Shown here: positions 8,048-14,924 of the stretch, one piece after another
Numbering within the stretch: position 1 is the stretch's first letter
Layout of the letters: each line of letters opens with the position of its first letter
DNA from: Planctomycetota bacterium
Lineage (GTDB): Bacteria; Planctomycetota; UBA1135; JAKEFM01
Assembly: GCA_022616055.1 (NCBI GenBank)
Contig: JAKEFM010000024.1
Coordinates: 1 to 38,837, forward strand
DNA length: 38,837 nucleotides
Reading direction: 5' to 3'
Made by a program: the position numbers and the translations under genes
Notes under the pieces: model-generated
Databases searched by the model: none
The model's input: the letters and a program-made list of their open reading frames with translations, nothing else
Told to the model about the DNA's origin: nothing

Positions 8048-8383
8048 TTGGGATTCCTCACGAACCTCCTCTACGTCGTCTTCTTCCTCTCCGCCCTCCT
8101 CCTGATCATCGTGATCCTCCTCCAGGAGCCGAAGGGAGGGGGGCTCGCCGAGGCGTTCGGCGGCTTCGGGGCGGAGACGTTCGGCGTCCGCGAGCGCGGC
8201 ATCAACAAGTTCACGGCCACCGTTGCGGGGGTTTTCCTGGCGTCCGCGGTGTTCATCCACATGACCGCCGGACACGGCAAGGAGCCGAGCGCGTTCAAGG
8301 AGGAACCCCCCCCTCCGCTGCCCAGGGCCGCGACCGAAGCGCCCCCGCCGGAAGCCGGAGGCACGACCACGAAGCCCGGGTAG
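8048..8383 (+). CDS. secG: Protein translocase subunit SecG
   Basis: An accessory membrane subunit of the SecYEG preprotein channel. The 111-residue protein has two membrane helices (about residues 4-24 and 56-75) joined by the family's cytoplasmic loop LLQEPKGGGLAEAFGG. Its C-terminal tail is long and Pro/Ala-rich with two pentaproline-like runs, as often seen in SecG of GC-rich bacteria. The start is TTG at 8048 with GGGAG eight bases upstream. Its place between tpiA and other housekeeping genes is the common bacterial tpiA-secG arrangement. Confidence 0.93.
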   Translation: MGFLTNLLYVVFFLSALLLIIVILLQEPKGGGLAEAFGGFGAETFGVRERGINKFTATVAGVFLASAVFIHMTAGHGKEPSAFKEEPPPPLPRAATEAPPPEAGGTTTKPG

Positions 8384-8404
8384 CCGGCGCAGCCATCCGC
8401 GCGA

Positions 8405-9289
8405 ATGGTTCGGAGCATGACCGGCTTCGGCTCCGCGCGGGGGGGCGCGCGGGGGCTCGCCGTCGACGTCGAGGTCCGGTCCGTCAACCACCGCTTCCTC
8501 CAGGTCAAGAGCCGCCTCCCCTCCCCCTGGACCGGGTTCGAGCCCGAGGTCGAGGAGGAGGTCCGCAAGCGCCTCGAGCGGGGATCGGTCTACGTGACCA
8601 TCGGGGCGCGGCAGACCGCGCCCGAGCGGCATCTGCGGCTGAACCTCCCGCTCGCGCGCCGGTACGCCGACCTCCTCCGCTCGCTCGGCCGGAGCCTCCG
8701 GCTCGACGGAGGCCTCGAGATCGAGGACCTCGCCGCGCTCCCCGGCGTCCTCGGCGCCCCGGAGCCCGACCTACGGGAGACGGAGCGGGAGTTCGCCGCC
8801 GCGCGCGGAGCGCTGGCCGGGGCGCTCGACCGGCTCGTCGCGATGCGCGACCGGGAGGGGAAGGCCCTCGCCCGGGACCTCGACCGGCGCTGCGCCTCGC
8901 TCGAGCGGGGGATCGCGCGCGTCGCGAAGCGCGCTCCCGCCGTCGTCGCGGAGTACCGGGAGAAGCTCAGGCGGCGGCTGGCGGACCTCCTCGAGGGCGC
9001 CGGGTCGGGCCCGCGCGAGGAGGACCTCGCGCGCGAGGCCGCGCTCTTCGCCGACCGGTGCGACGTCACGGAGGAGATCACGCGCCTGCGCGCCCACCTG
9101 TCGGAGTTCCGCCGGACGCTGCGGCGTCCGGGGGCCGTCGGCCGGACCCTCGACTTCCTCGTCCAGGAGATCTTCCGGGAGACGAACACGATCGGCTCGA
9201 AGGCGGCCGACGCCGCGATCGCGACCGAGGTCGTCTCCTTGAAGGCGGAGCTTGAGAAGATCCGCGAGCAGGTCCAGAACGTCGAATGA
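8405..9289 (+). CDS. yicC: YicC/YloC-family endoribonuclease
   Basis: A 294-residue protein with the defining N-terminal MVRSMTGFG, the EVRSVNHRFLQVKSRLP segment, and the C-terminal DUF1732 block running from DVTEEITRLRAHLSEF through RTLDFLVQEIFRETNTIGSKA to the end at EKIREQVQNVE. YicC proteins are endoribonucleases that cleave selected RNAs. The gene overlaps gmk by four bases (ATGA), in the conserved yicC-gmk order. An internal ATG four codons later could also serve as start, but the MxRSMTGFG form is typical. Confidence 0.95.
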   Translation: MVRSMTGFGSARGGARGLAVDVEVRSVNHRFLQVKSRLPSPWTGFEPEVEEEVRKRLERGSVYVTIGARQTAPERHLRLNLPLARRYADLLRSLGRSLRLDGGLEIEDLAALPGVLGAPEPDLRETEREFAAARGALAGALDRLVAMRDREGKALARDLDRRCASLERGIARVAKRAPAVVAEYREKLRRRLADLLEGAGSGPREEDLAREAALFADRCDVTEEITRLRAHLSEFRRTLRRPGAVGRTLDFLVQEIFRETNTIGSKAADAAIATEVVSLKAELEKIREQVQNVE

Positions 9290-9906
9290 AGGCCGCCCGC
9301 CGCGGCCGGCTCGTCGTGATCTCGGGCCCCTCGGGGTCGGGGAAGTCCTCGATCTGCCGGGCGATCTGCCGCTTCCCCGGCGTCGAGTTCTCGGTCTCGG
9401 CGACGACCCGGCGGCCCCGCCCGGGCGAGCGGGACGGCGTCGAGTACCGTTTCCGATCCCGGCGGGAGTTCGAGCGCCTCGTCGCGCAGGACGCCCTCCT
9501 CGAATGGGCCCGGGTCCACGACAACCTCTACGGGACGCTCCGCGCCCCGCTCGAGCGCGCGTTGCGCCGCGGCAAGACCTTCGTCCTCGAGATCGACGTG
9601 CAGGGGGCGCAGACGCTCCGCGCGAAGGGGGTCGAGGGGATCTTCGTCTTCATCGCCCCCCCCTCGATGCGGGACCTGCGCCGCCGCCTCGTCGCACGCG
9701 GGACCGATACGCCGGCCGTCGTCGAGCGGCGGATGCGCAACGCCCGCCGCGAGATGCGCCACGCGAAGCGGTACGATCGCGTCGTCGTGAACGACGATCT
9801 TTCCCGCGCCATCGCCGAAGTCCGCTCGATCCTCGGCCTGCGCGCCTCGCGCAGGACCGGTCGGGGCGCCTCCTCCAGGGCCCGGAGCCGGAGGAGGGTC
9901 GCGTGA
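9286..9906 (+). CDS. gmk: Guanylate kinase
   Basis: Phosphorylates GMP to GDP with ATP. The 206-residue protein has the P-loop GPSGSGKSS (residues 14-22), the GMP-binding segment SVSATTRRPRPGE and the DGVEYRF strand, then FVLEIDVQGAQ and the lid region with RMRNARREM. A basic C-terminal tail (SRARSRRR) follows the fold. It overlaps yicC at its start and coaC at its stop (GTGA). In many bacteria rpoZ sits between gmk and coaBC; here no room exists for it. Confidence 0.97.
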   Translation: MKAARRGRLVVISGPSGSGKSSICRAICRFPGVEFSVSATTRRPRPGERDGVEYRFRSRREFERLVAQDALLEWARVHDNLYGTLRAPLERALRRGKTFVLEIDVQGAQTLRAKGVEGIFVFIAPPSMRDLRRRLVARGTDTPAVVERRMRNARREMRHAKRYDRVVVNDDLSRAIAEVRSILGLRASRRTGRGASSRARSRRRVA

Positions 9907-10457
9907 GCGCCGAGCGCCGCTGCGTCGTCCTCGCCGTCTCGGGCTCGGTCGCCGTCTACAAGGCGTGCGAGGTCGCCTCGACGCTCGTCCAGAAGGGCTA
10001 CCGGGTCCCGGTCGCCCTCACGCCCAGCGCCGCGCGCCTGGTCACCCCCGTCCTCTTCCGCGCGATCACGGGAGAGGCGGCCGTCGTCGACGAGTTCGCC
10101 CCCGACGCGCCGGCCGCGATGACCCACATCGCGCTCGCCGACGCGGCCGACGCCTTCCTCGTCGCGCCCGCCTCCGCCGACATCCTCGCCCGCCTCGCGC
10201 TCGGCCTGGCGAACGACCTCGTCACGACGACCGCCCTCGCGCTCCGCCCCGAGGCGAAGCGCCTCTTTGCCCCGGCCATGAACGCCCGGATGCTCGCCAA
10301 CGCCGTCGTGAAGAGAAACCTCGAGGGCCTTCGCTCGCTCGGGTGGCAGGCGATCGATCCCGAGAGCGGCCACCTCGCCTGCGGCGTCGAGGGGCCCGGC
10401 CGCCTCGCCGACCCGGCGAAGATCGTCGCCGCGGTCGAGCGCGCGCTCGCGCGGTAG
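9903..10457 (+). CDS. coaC: Phosphopantothenoylcysteine decarboxylase (CoaC half only)
   Basis: A flavoprotein that decarboxylates 4'-phosphopantothenoylcysteine in coenzyme A synthesis. The 184 residues contain the FMN-binding GSVAVYK start, catalytic H75 in THIALAD, the substrate-binding P124-A-M-N-A-R-M motif and the reactive-loop C160 in LACGVEGPGR. In most bacteria this domain is fused to the CoaB synthetase, but here the reading frame stops at the end of the CoaC domain and coaB lies about 3.8 kb downstream as a separate gene. The start is GTG at 9903, overlapping the gmk stop. Confidence 0.95.
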   Translation: MSAERRCVVLAVSGSVAVYKACEVASTLVQKGYRVPVALTPSAARLVTPVLFRAITGEAAVVDEFAPDAPAAMTHIALADAADAFLVAPASADILARLALGLANDLVTTTALALRPEAKRLFAPAMNARMLANAVVKRNLEGLRSLGWQAIDPESGHLACGVEGPGRLADPAKIVAAVERALAR

Positions 10458-10494
10458 TTCCGAGTAAGACGGCCCGGTCGCGGCCCGTCTCCGA

Positions 10495-10523
10495 GGGCGC
10501 TGACACCTGAAAGGAGAGCGCCC
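10495..10523 (+). promoter_or_regulatory. Leader hairpin presenting the Shine-Dalgarno of the small exported protein
   Basis: GGGCGCT (10495-10501) pairs perfectly with AGCGCCC (10517-10523), which ends right at the ATG at 10524. The 15-base loop contains AAAGGAG, an almost complete Shine-Dalgarno. The structure could keep the ribosome site exposed or regulate access to the start codon. Function is inferred from structure only. Confidence 0.45.
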
Positions 10524-11012
10524 ATGAAGCCCGTCCGACTCGCGACGTTCGCAGCCCTGCTCGCCTTCGCCCCTGCGGCGACGGGACAGGTCTGCGCCCC
10601 GCTCCTCCCGTCCGGCCAGCCCGGGCTCGTGATCGCCGCGCCGCTCTGCGGCCCAGCCCTCCTTCCGCCTCCCGTCGTCTGGGCGGCCGGAAACCCCGCC
10701 TTCTCGGTGGTGGTCCCCCCCCTCCCGATGGCCCCCTTCTCCCCCGTCATCCTCGTCCTCGGGCTCGCAGCTCCCCCCGTCGCGATCCCGGCGCCCCCCC
10801 TCGATCCCGCGTTCGGCCTTCCGGGTCTCGTCACCTCGGCGTTGGCCACGTCGTTCGTCCTCTCCGTCGTGCCTCCGGGCCCCGGCCCGGTCCTGTTCGC
10901 GTTGCCAATTCCGCCCACCGGAGGCCCGGTCCCCGCGATCAGCGTGCAGGCGGCCTTCCTCTCCCCCGCCCTCCTCATCGGGGTCACCGGCTCGACCGCG
11001 ATTTCGATCTGA
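10524..11012 (+). CDS. Small exported Pro/Gly-rich beta-sandwich-like protein
   Basis: A 162-residue protein with a signal peptide (MKPVRLATFAALLAFAPAATG, cleavage likely before QVCAP). The mature part is rich in Pro, Ala, Leu and Val and almost lacks charge. It ends in FALPIPPTGGP, then ISVQAAFLSP and STAISI. That pattern of a Pro-Gly-rich strand array closing with a Q-A-x-F/V-x-x-P strand resembles a family of exported proteins I know from Planctomycetota genomes, but the match is by memory and weak. A very strong Shine-Dalgarno and a 3' hairpin suggest a separately and well expressed gene. It separates coaC from coaB. No function can be assigned. Confidence 0.7.
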   Translation: MKPVRLATFAALLAFAPAATGQVCAPLLPSGQPGLVIAAPLCGPALLPPPVVWAAGNPAFSVVVPPLPMAPFSPVILVLGLAAPPVAIPAPPLDPAFGLPGLVTSALATSFVLSVVPPGPGPVLFALPIPPTGGPVPAISVQAAFLSPALLIGVTGSTAISI

Positions 11013-11024
11013 TCCGACCAGAGC

Positions 11025-11059
11025 GGACCCCCGGATCGCCAGACGCCACCCGGGGGTCC
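11025..11059 (+). terminator. Terminator-like hairpin after the small exported protein
   Basis: GGACCCCCGG (11025-11034) and CCGGGGGTCC (11050-11059) form a perfect 10-bp stem with a 15-base loop, 13 bases past the stop codon at 11012. It is followed by CCCTGTTG, not a proper T-run, so termination would have to work without a strong U tract. Confidence 0.6.
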
Positions 11060-11077
11060 CCCTGTTGCGGGGGGCTC

Positions 11078-11196
11078 GATCGGCTAGACCTCTCCCTGAG
11101 AGGGTCCGGGTGCTCGTCACGGCGGGTCCAACGCGCGGGCCGAGAGACGAGGCGCGGGCCCACCGGAATCGGCCGGGCGAGCGGTTGGGGTACGAC
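11078..11196 (+). repeat. Direct repeat copy 1 (decayed coaB 5' region)
   Basis: Aligns without gaps to 14232-14350 at a constant offset of 3154 bases. Shared blocks include GATCGGCTA upstream of the coding part and GGGTGCTCGT-ACGGCGGG inside it. In the last 70 columns I counted 49 identities. Together with copy 2 it brackets the two-gene membrane cassette. Confidence 0.8.
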
Positions 11197-11262
11197 CTCG
11201 CCGGGGCCGCGCGCCCGCGGGATCGGATCGGGGCGATTGGATGGGGAAGCGACCTCCGCTAG
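11101..11262 (+). pseudogene. Decayed fragment of coaB (start of the phosphopantothenate-cysteine ligase)
   Basis: The frame reads RVRVLVTAGPTRGPRDEARA then GERLGYDLAGAARP. This is recognisably the start of the intact CoaB 3.15 kb downstream (VRVLVTAGPTREPIDEVRY, GRMGYALAEAAR). The ATG of the intact gene corresponds to AGG at 11101, so the start codon is lost. Similarity fades after about residue 35, and the frame ends at 11262 without the rest of the domain. The substrate-binding SNRSSG segment is corrupted to RNRPGE. The remainder of the 354-base gap between the small exported protein and the next gene holds only the terminator-like hairpin and about 100 bases in which I see nothing. Confidence 0.8.
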
Positions 11263-11366
11263 GGAACCGAGGCCGGTCCGTCCCTGTCGTCCCTCGCGAT
11301 CGACGAGCGCTGGACGGGTGTCCCGGCGGTTCCGGCCGACACGGCGGCCGTTATCCTCCGGTGTCG

Positions 11367-12770
11367 ATGGGCGCGGCGCTCGTGGCTTGGCTGTTGGCCT
11401 GCCCTCCGACGGGGGGCGGCCTTCCCCAGGAGAGCGACCCGGCGTGGGAGCGGGTCGAGCGCGGTCCGCCCGCCGCGCGACTCGAGATCCGGGAGTCCGA
11501 TGGGGCGACGCTCTCCGCCGCGGGGGAGAACCTGCTCCGACGGACAGGGAGGGGGACGATCGTACTCCGATGCACCAGCCCGGGAGGGCCCGGCCCGATC
11601 CGGGATCTCGCCTCCGAACCCGCGGGTACGACGTTTGTGGCGGCGGATCGGGGACTGTTCGCCGTCAGTCCGGAGGTCGAGTGGCTCGACGCGGTCCAGC
11701 CCGTCGGCGGGGGAATCCAGGGGAAGCCGACCTCGGTGCACGTCGACGGGCGGCGCCGGGTCTGGGTGGCGACGGACGAGGCGATCGCGGTCTTCCACTC
11801 CACCTTCTCCTACGGACATGTCTTCGGCCGGGAGGATGGCCTGCGGTCTCCCGGGCCCTACCGCGTCGGGCCCGGGGTGAAGGGGGAGGTCCTCGTCGAG
11901 TGTCGGGAGGGCGCCCTGCGCTATCGACCGGACCTCGCCGGGCCGGTGGCCTCGCCTCGACTCCTGGTCGACGGGAAGTCCTGGCCGTCGGGGGCTCTCC
12001 GGACGCTGTCGTACGGCGACCCCCTCCGCATCGCCGTCGATCCCCGGGACGCCGGGGAAGGGGGGGTCCTCTACCGGATAGACGGCCACCACGTGTGGCG
12101 CCCGCTCCCCCGGTCCCTCGACCTCGGGCCCCTGCATCCCGGGCGCCACACGATCGAGTCGGTCTCGTCCGACCGCGATCTCAACCTCTCGGAGCCCTGC
12201 GTCGTCCACCTCGACGTCTCCTACCCCCCCCGCTACTCGCGGGGTTTCCTGCTCGCCGTCGGGGCGCTCGCCGGGGGAGGTGCCTTCCTCGGATTCCTCC
12301 TCCACGCGAGACGGTCGGCGCGGCCCCTCGCCGCGTGGGGACAGGCCTCGGTCTCGGCCCTCCTCCTCCTCGCCGTCGGCCTGCAGATCGTGGCGGGGAT
12401 CGTGCCCCACGCCAGGGCGTGGCCCTTCGTCGGGTTCTCGATGTACTCGCATGTCTACCGGGAGGGGGACGTCATCTACCGGACCGGGATCGTCGCCCGG
12501 GGGGAGGATGTCGCCAGGCGCGGAGTCGCGCCCTGGGAGGCGGGCATCACGTACGACGACCCCTGGCAGGTCTATCGGCCGCTGATCGTCGGCGGGGACG
12601 CGCCCAATCTCGCCTTCCTCTCCGCCCTCAACGCGCGCCATCCCGGGGACCCGTTCGACACCCTCCAGGTGGAGGCCGAGCGATTCCGTCTCACGCCGCG
12701 CGGGCCGATCCGCGTGGCGCCCCTCGTCCTGAGCCGCTTCCGGAAGGAGGGGCCGAATGCCGGCCGCTGA
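11367..12770 (+). CDS. Lipoprotein/membrane protein with propeller-like and Y_Y_Y-like domains
   Basis: From the ATG at 11367 the 467-residue product begins MGAALVAWLLAC, a short hydrophobic segment ending in an LLAC lipobox (C12). A region of about residues 75-190 resembles two-component-regulator propeller blades (VHVDGRRRVWVATDEAIAVF; EDGLRSPGPYRV). Residues about 195-285 resemble the Y_Y_Y beta-sandwich found after such propellers (VLYRIDGHHVW, HPGRHTIESVSSD). Two membrane helices follow (about 292-314 and 328-348), then a C-terminal region starting WPFVGFSMYSHVY. No kinase or HTH is present, so it looks like the extracytoplasmic half of a hybrid sensor joined to another membrane module. 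It overlaps the next gene by 14 bases and probably works with it. The open frame extends upstream to 11241, but those codons look noncoding. Confidence 0.72.
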   Translation: MGAALVAWLLACPPTGGGLPQESDPAWERVERGPPAARLEIRESDGATLSAAGENLLRRTGRGTIVLRCTSPGGPGPIRDLASEPAGTTFVAADRGLFAVSPEVEWLDAVQPVGGGIQGKPTSVHVDGRRRVWVATDEAIAVFHSTFSYGHVFGREDGLRSPGPYRVGPGVKGEVLVECREGALRYRPDLAGPVASPRLLVDGKSWPSGALRTLSYGDPLRIAVDPRDAGEGGVLYRIDGHHVWRPLPRSLDLGPLHPGRHTIESVSSDRDLNLSEPCVVHLDVSYPPRYSRGFLLAVGALAGGGAFLGFLLHARRSARPLAAWGQASVSALLLLAVGLQIVAGIVPHARAWPFVGFSMYSHVYREGDVIYRTGIVARGEDVARRGVAPWEAGITYDDPWQVYRPLIVGGDAPNLAFLSALNARHPGDPFDTLQVEAERFRLTPRGPIRVAPLVLSRFRKEGPNAGR

Positions 12771-14163
12771 CCCCGAACGGGGGCGCACGCCTCCGATCCG
12801 CGGGTCGCTCGCCGCCTGGGACCGGTTCTGGTTCGGGGAGGCGCCGCTCCTCCGGCTCGCCCTCTTCCGGATCGTCGTGCTCGCCACCGCGCTCTGGGGG
12901 CTCCGCTACTACGGCGCCGCCGTGGAGCAGCACGCGCGGGGGGAGGCGGCGGCGTTCCTCCACCGGCCCTGGAGACCGATCTACCTGTTCGAGGCGCTCG
13001 GGATCGGCCCGATCGGGCCGGACGCCTTCGGGATCGTGTCGACGATCCTCTTCGTCGCCCTGGGGCTGGGGATCCTCGGCCTCTTCACCCGGCTCTCCTG
13101 CCTCGCCGCCGCCCTCCTCACCTTCTACTGGGTCGGCACCTTCTACTCGTACGGGAAGCCCCATCACGACTTCGTGGCCCTCGCGTTCGCCCTTTTCGCC
13201 CTCCCCTTCGCGCCGGTCGGCGCGCGCCTGTCCCTCGGCTCCGCCCTCGCGCGGTGGCGCCGGGCGGGACGCGGAGGCGTCCCCGAGGGGAAGCCCGAGG
13301 TCGGGCCCTGGGCGGGGCTCCCCCTGCGCGTCACGCAGGTCACCCTCGCCGTCGGGTATTTCTTCTCCGGCGCGACGAAGCTCGTCCAGGCCGGCGGGGA
13401 GTGGATCAACGGCTACACGCTCCAGGGGATGATGCTCGAGTTCGACGCTCCCTGGACCCCCTTCTTCGCGCAGCACCGCGTCCCCCTCGTTCTCATCTCG
13501 GCGGGGATCCTCCTCCTCCAGACGACGTTCCCCCTCGTCCTCGCCTTCCCGCGACTGCGCTGGGTCTACCTCCCCTCGGCCGCGCTCTTCCACGTGGTCG
13601 CCTGGAAGACGATGTCGACGGGACCCTTCGTCACGCTCTGGTTCACCTTCGCCTGCTTCCTCGAGCTCGAGCGCGTCCCGGGATTCCTCGGCCGCCTCCT
13701 CCGGACCGGGCCGTGGGCGCTGCGTCTGCTGCGAGCCGTCCCGATCGCGGCCGCGGGGCTCGGGATCCTGTCCCTCTACTTCCTCCAGGTCCCGGAGTGG
13801 CTCGGCCTCGGGCTGATCCCGGTCGCCATCGCCGGGATCTTCTCCGTCCTCCCGTCCCTGCGCGTCGAGGTTCGCCACGACGGCGCCTGTCCGGCCTGCC
13901 GTCGAGGGATGGCCGTCCTGAGCTCGCTCGATTGGGCGAGGCGGCTCCGGGTCGGGGAGAGCGGGAGCCTCCTCCTCGCGGCGGGTTCCCGCGGGCACCG
14001 GCTCGAGGTTCTGGACACGCGGGGACGGGCCCGGACCGGCTTCGAGGCGTTCCGCGCCCTCGCGATGCGCCTTCCCCTCCTCTTCCCCTTGGCGCCGCTC
14101 CTCGTCCTCCCCTCGATTCCGCGGTTGGGCCGGCGCCTGGTCCACAAGCTCGGGGCTCCCTGA
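12757..14163 (+). CDS. HTTM (vitamin K carboxylase-like) membrane protein fused to a DCC thiol-oxidoreductase domain
   Basis: A 468-residue protein. Residues about 20-345 form a polytopic membrane domain of the HTTM type (horizontally transferred transmembrane domain, related to vitamin K-dependent gamma-carboxylase), with FRIVVLATALWGLRYY, YSYGKPHHDFVALAF and YFFSGATKLVQAGGEW. Residues about 370-465 form a DCC1/DUF393 domain with H-D-G-A-C378-P-A-C381 and the later GFEAFRALAMRLP segment. The fusion suggests a membrane enzyme coupled to thiol redox chemistry, as vitamin K carboxylases depend on a quinone-reducing partner; that link is inference. It is translationally coupled to the upstream lipoprotein. 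Start GNATGCC context: ATG at 12757 inside the end of the previous gene. Confidence 0.82.
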   Translation: MPAADPERGRTPPIRGSLAAWDRFWFGEAPLLRLALFRIVVLATALWGLRYYGAAVEQHARGEAAAFLHRPWRPIYLFEALGIGPIGPDAFGIVSTILFVALGLGILGLFTRLSCLAAALLTFYWVGTFYSYGKPHHDFVALAFALFALPFAPVGARLSLGSALARWRRAGRGGVPEGKPEVGPWAGLPLRVTQVTLAVGYFFSGATKLVQAGGEWINGYTLQGMMLEFDAPWTPFFAQHRVPLVLISAGILLLQTTFPLVLAFPRLRWVYLPSAALFHVVAWKTMSTGPFVTLWFTFACFLELERVPGFLGRLLRTGPWALRLLRAVPIAAAGLGILSLYFLQVPEWLGLGLIPVAIAGIFSVLPSLRVEVRHDGACPACRRGMAVLSSLDWARRLRVGESGSLLLAAGSRGHRLEVLDTRGRARTGFEAFRALAMRLPLLFPLAPLLVLPSIPRLGRRLVHKLGAP

Positions 14164-14231
14164 CGGGATCGCGACGGGAGACCGGCGGGCTCCCCCCCTT
14201 CCCCGGAGGTCGCCCTTCTACCGGGCCGGCG

Positions 14232-14350
14232 GATCGGCTAAACCTCGACCCGGAATGGTCAGGGTGCTCGTGACGGCGGGACCGACCCGCGAGCCGATCG
14301 ACGAGGTCCGGTACCTCTCGAACCGGTCGAGCGGCCGGATGGGGTACGCG
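14232..14350 (+). repeat. Direct repeat copy 2 (intact coaB 5' region)
   Basis: The intact counterpart of 11078-11196. It includes 23 bases upstream of the coaB ATG (GATCGGCTAAACCTC) and the first 32 codons. Conservation of the upstream block in both copies suggests the duplicated piece included the original coaB leader. Confidence 0.8.
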
Positions 14351-14917
14351 CTGGCCGAGGCCGCCAGGCGAGCCGGGCATCGCGTAACCCTAGTTTCGGG
14401 GCCAACATGCATCAGTCCTCCGGCCGGGGTACGGTTCGTGCCCGTGACGACGGCCGAGGAGATGCGAAGGGCCGTCCGGAGGGTTGTCCGGGTCGCGGAT
14501 GCCGTGCTAATGTGCGCGGCCGTCGCCGACTGGCGACCCCGGACAAGGCACCGCGGGAAGCTCCGGAGGGAGACGAGGCCGAAGCCGCTGCTCCGGCTCG
14601 TTCCGAACCCGGACATCCTCGCGGAGCTCGGGCGGCGCAAGGGAAGTCGCACGCTCGTGGGGTTCGCGCTCGAGCCGGGGGCGACGTTCGGAGCCCGGGG
14701 ACCGTTGGCGGGGCGGTTGGGCCCCGCCGAGAGGAACGCACGGCGGAAACTCCGCCGGAAGAATCTCGACTGGATCGTGCTGAACGGTCCCGAGGCCCTC
14801 GAGGGCGACCGCACCTCCGCCGCCGCGATCGCGCGCGACGGGCGGGTCCTCGTCTTCAGAAACCTGCGGAAGGCGGCGCTCGCCCGCGCCCTCGTCGGCC
14901 TCGTCGTCGGGAAGTAG
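14255..14917 (+). CDS. coaB: Phosphopantothenate-cysteine ligase (CoaB half only)
   Basis: Joins cysteine to 4'-phosphopantothenate in coenzyme A synthesis. The 220 residues show the CoaB fold: nucleotide-binding VLVTAGPTREPIDEVR, SNRSSGRMGYALA, the AAVADWRP motif, LVPNPDIL and GFALE, and the KLRRKNLDWIVLN dimer/active-site strand. It stands alone, whereas bacterial CoaB is usually the C-terminal half of CoaBC; coaC is at 9903-10457. ATG at 14255 starts only about ten bases after a conserved GGCTAAACC patch, and no clear Shine-Dalgarno is seen, so a leaderless or nearly leaderless message is possible. It ends eight bases before the proposed ftsK start. Confidence 0.93.
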   Translation: MVRVLVTAGPTREPIDEVRYLSNRSSGRMGYALAEAARRAGHRVTLVSGPTCISPPAGVRFVPVTTAEEMRRAVRRVVRVADAVLMCAAVADWRPRTRHRGKLRRETRPKPLLRLVPNPDILAELGRRKGSRTLVGFALEPGATFGARGPLAGRLGPAERNARRKLRRKNLDWIVLNGPEALEGDRTSAAAIARDGRVLVFRNLRKAALARALVGLVVGK

Positions 14918-14924
14918 GGGACCC

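Noticed and set aside
11241-11366. Upstream extension of the propeller-like lipoprotein to a start at 11241
   Set aside because: Those codons lack the usual G/C third positions and come before a good signal sequence with a lipobox.
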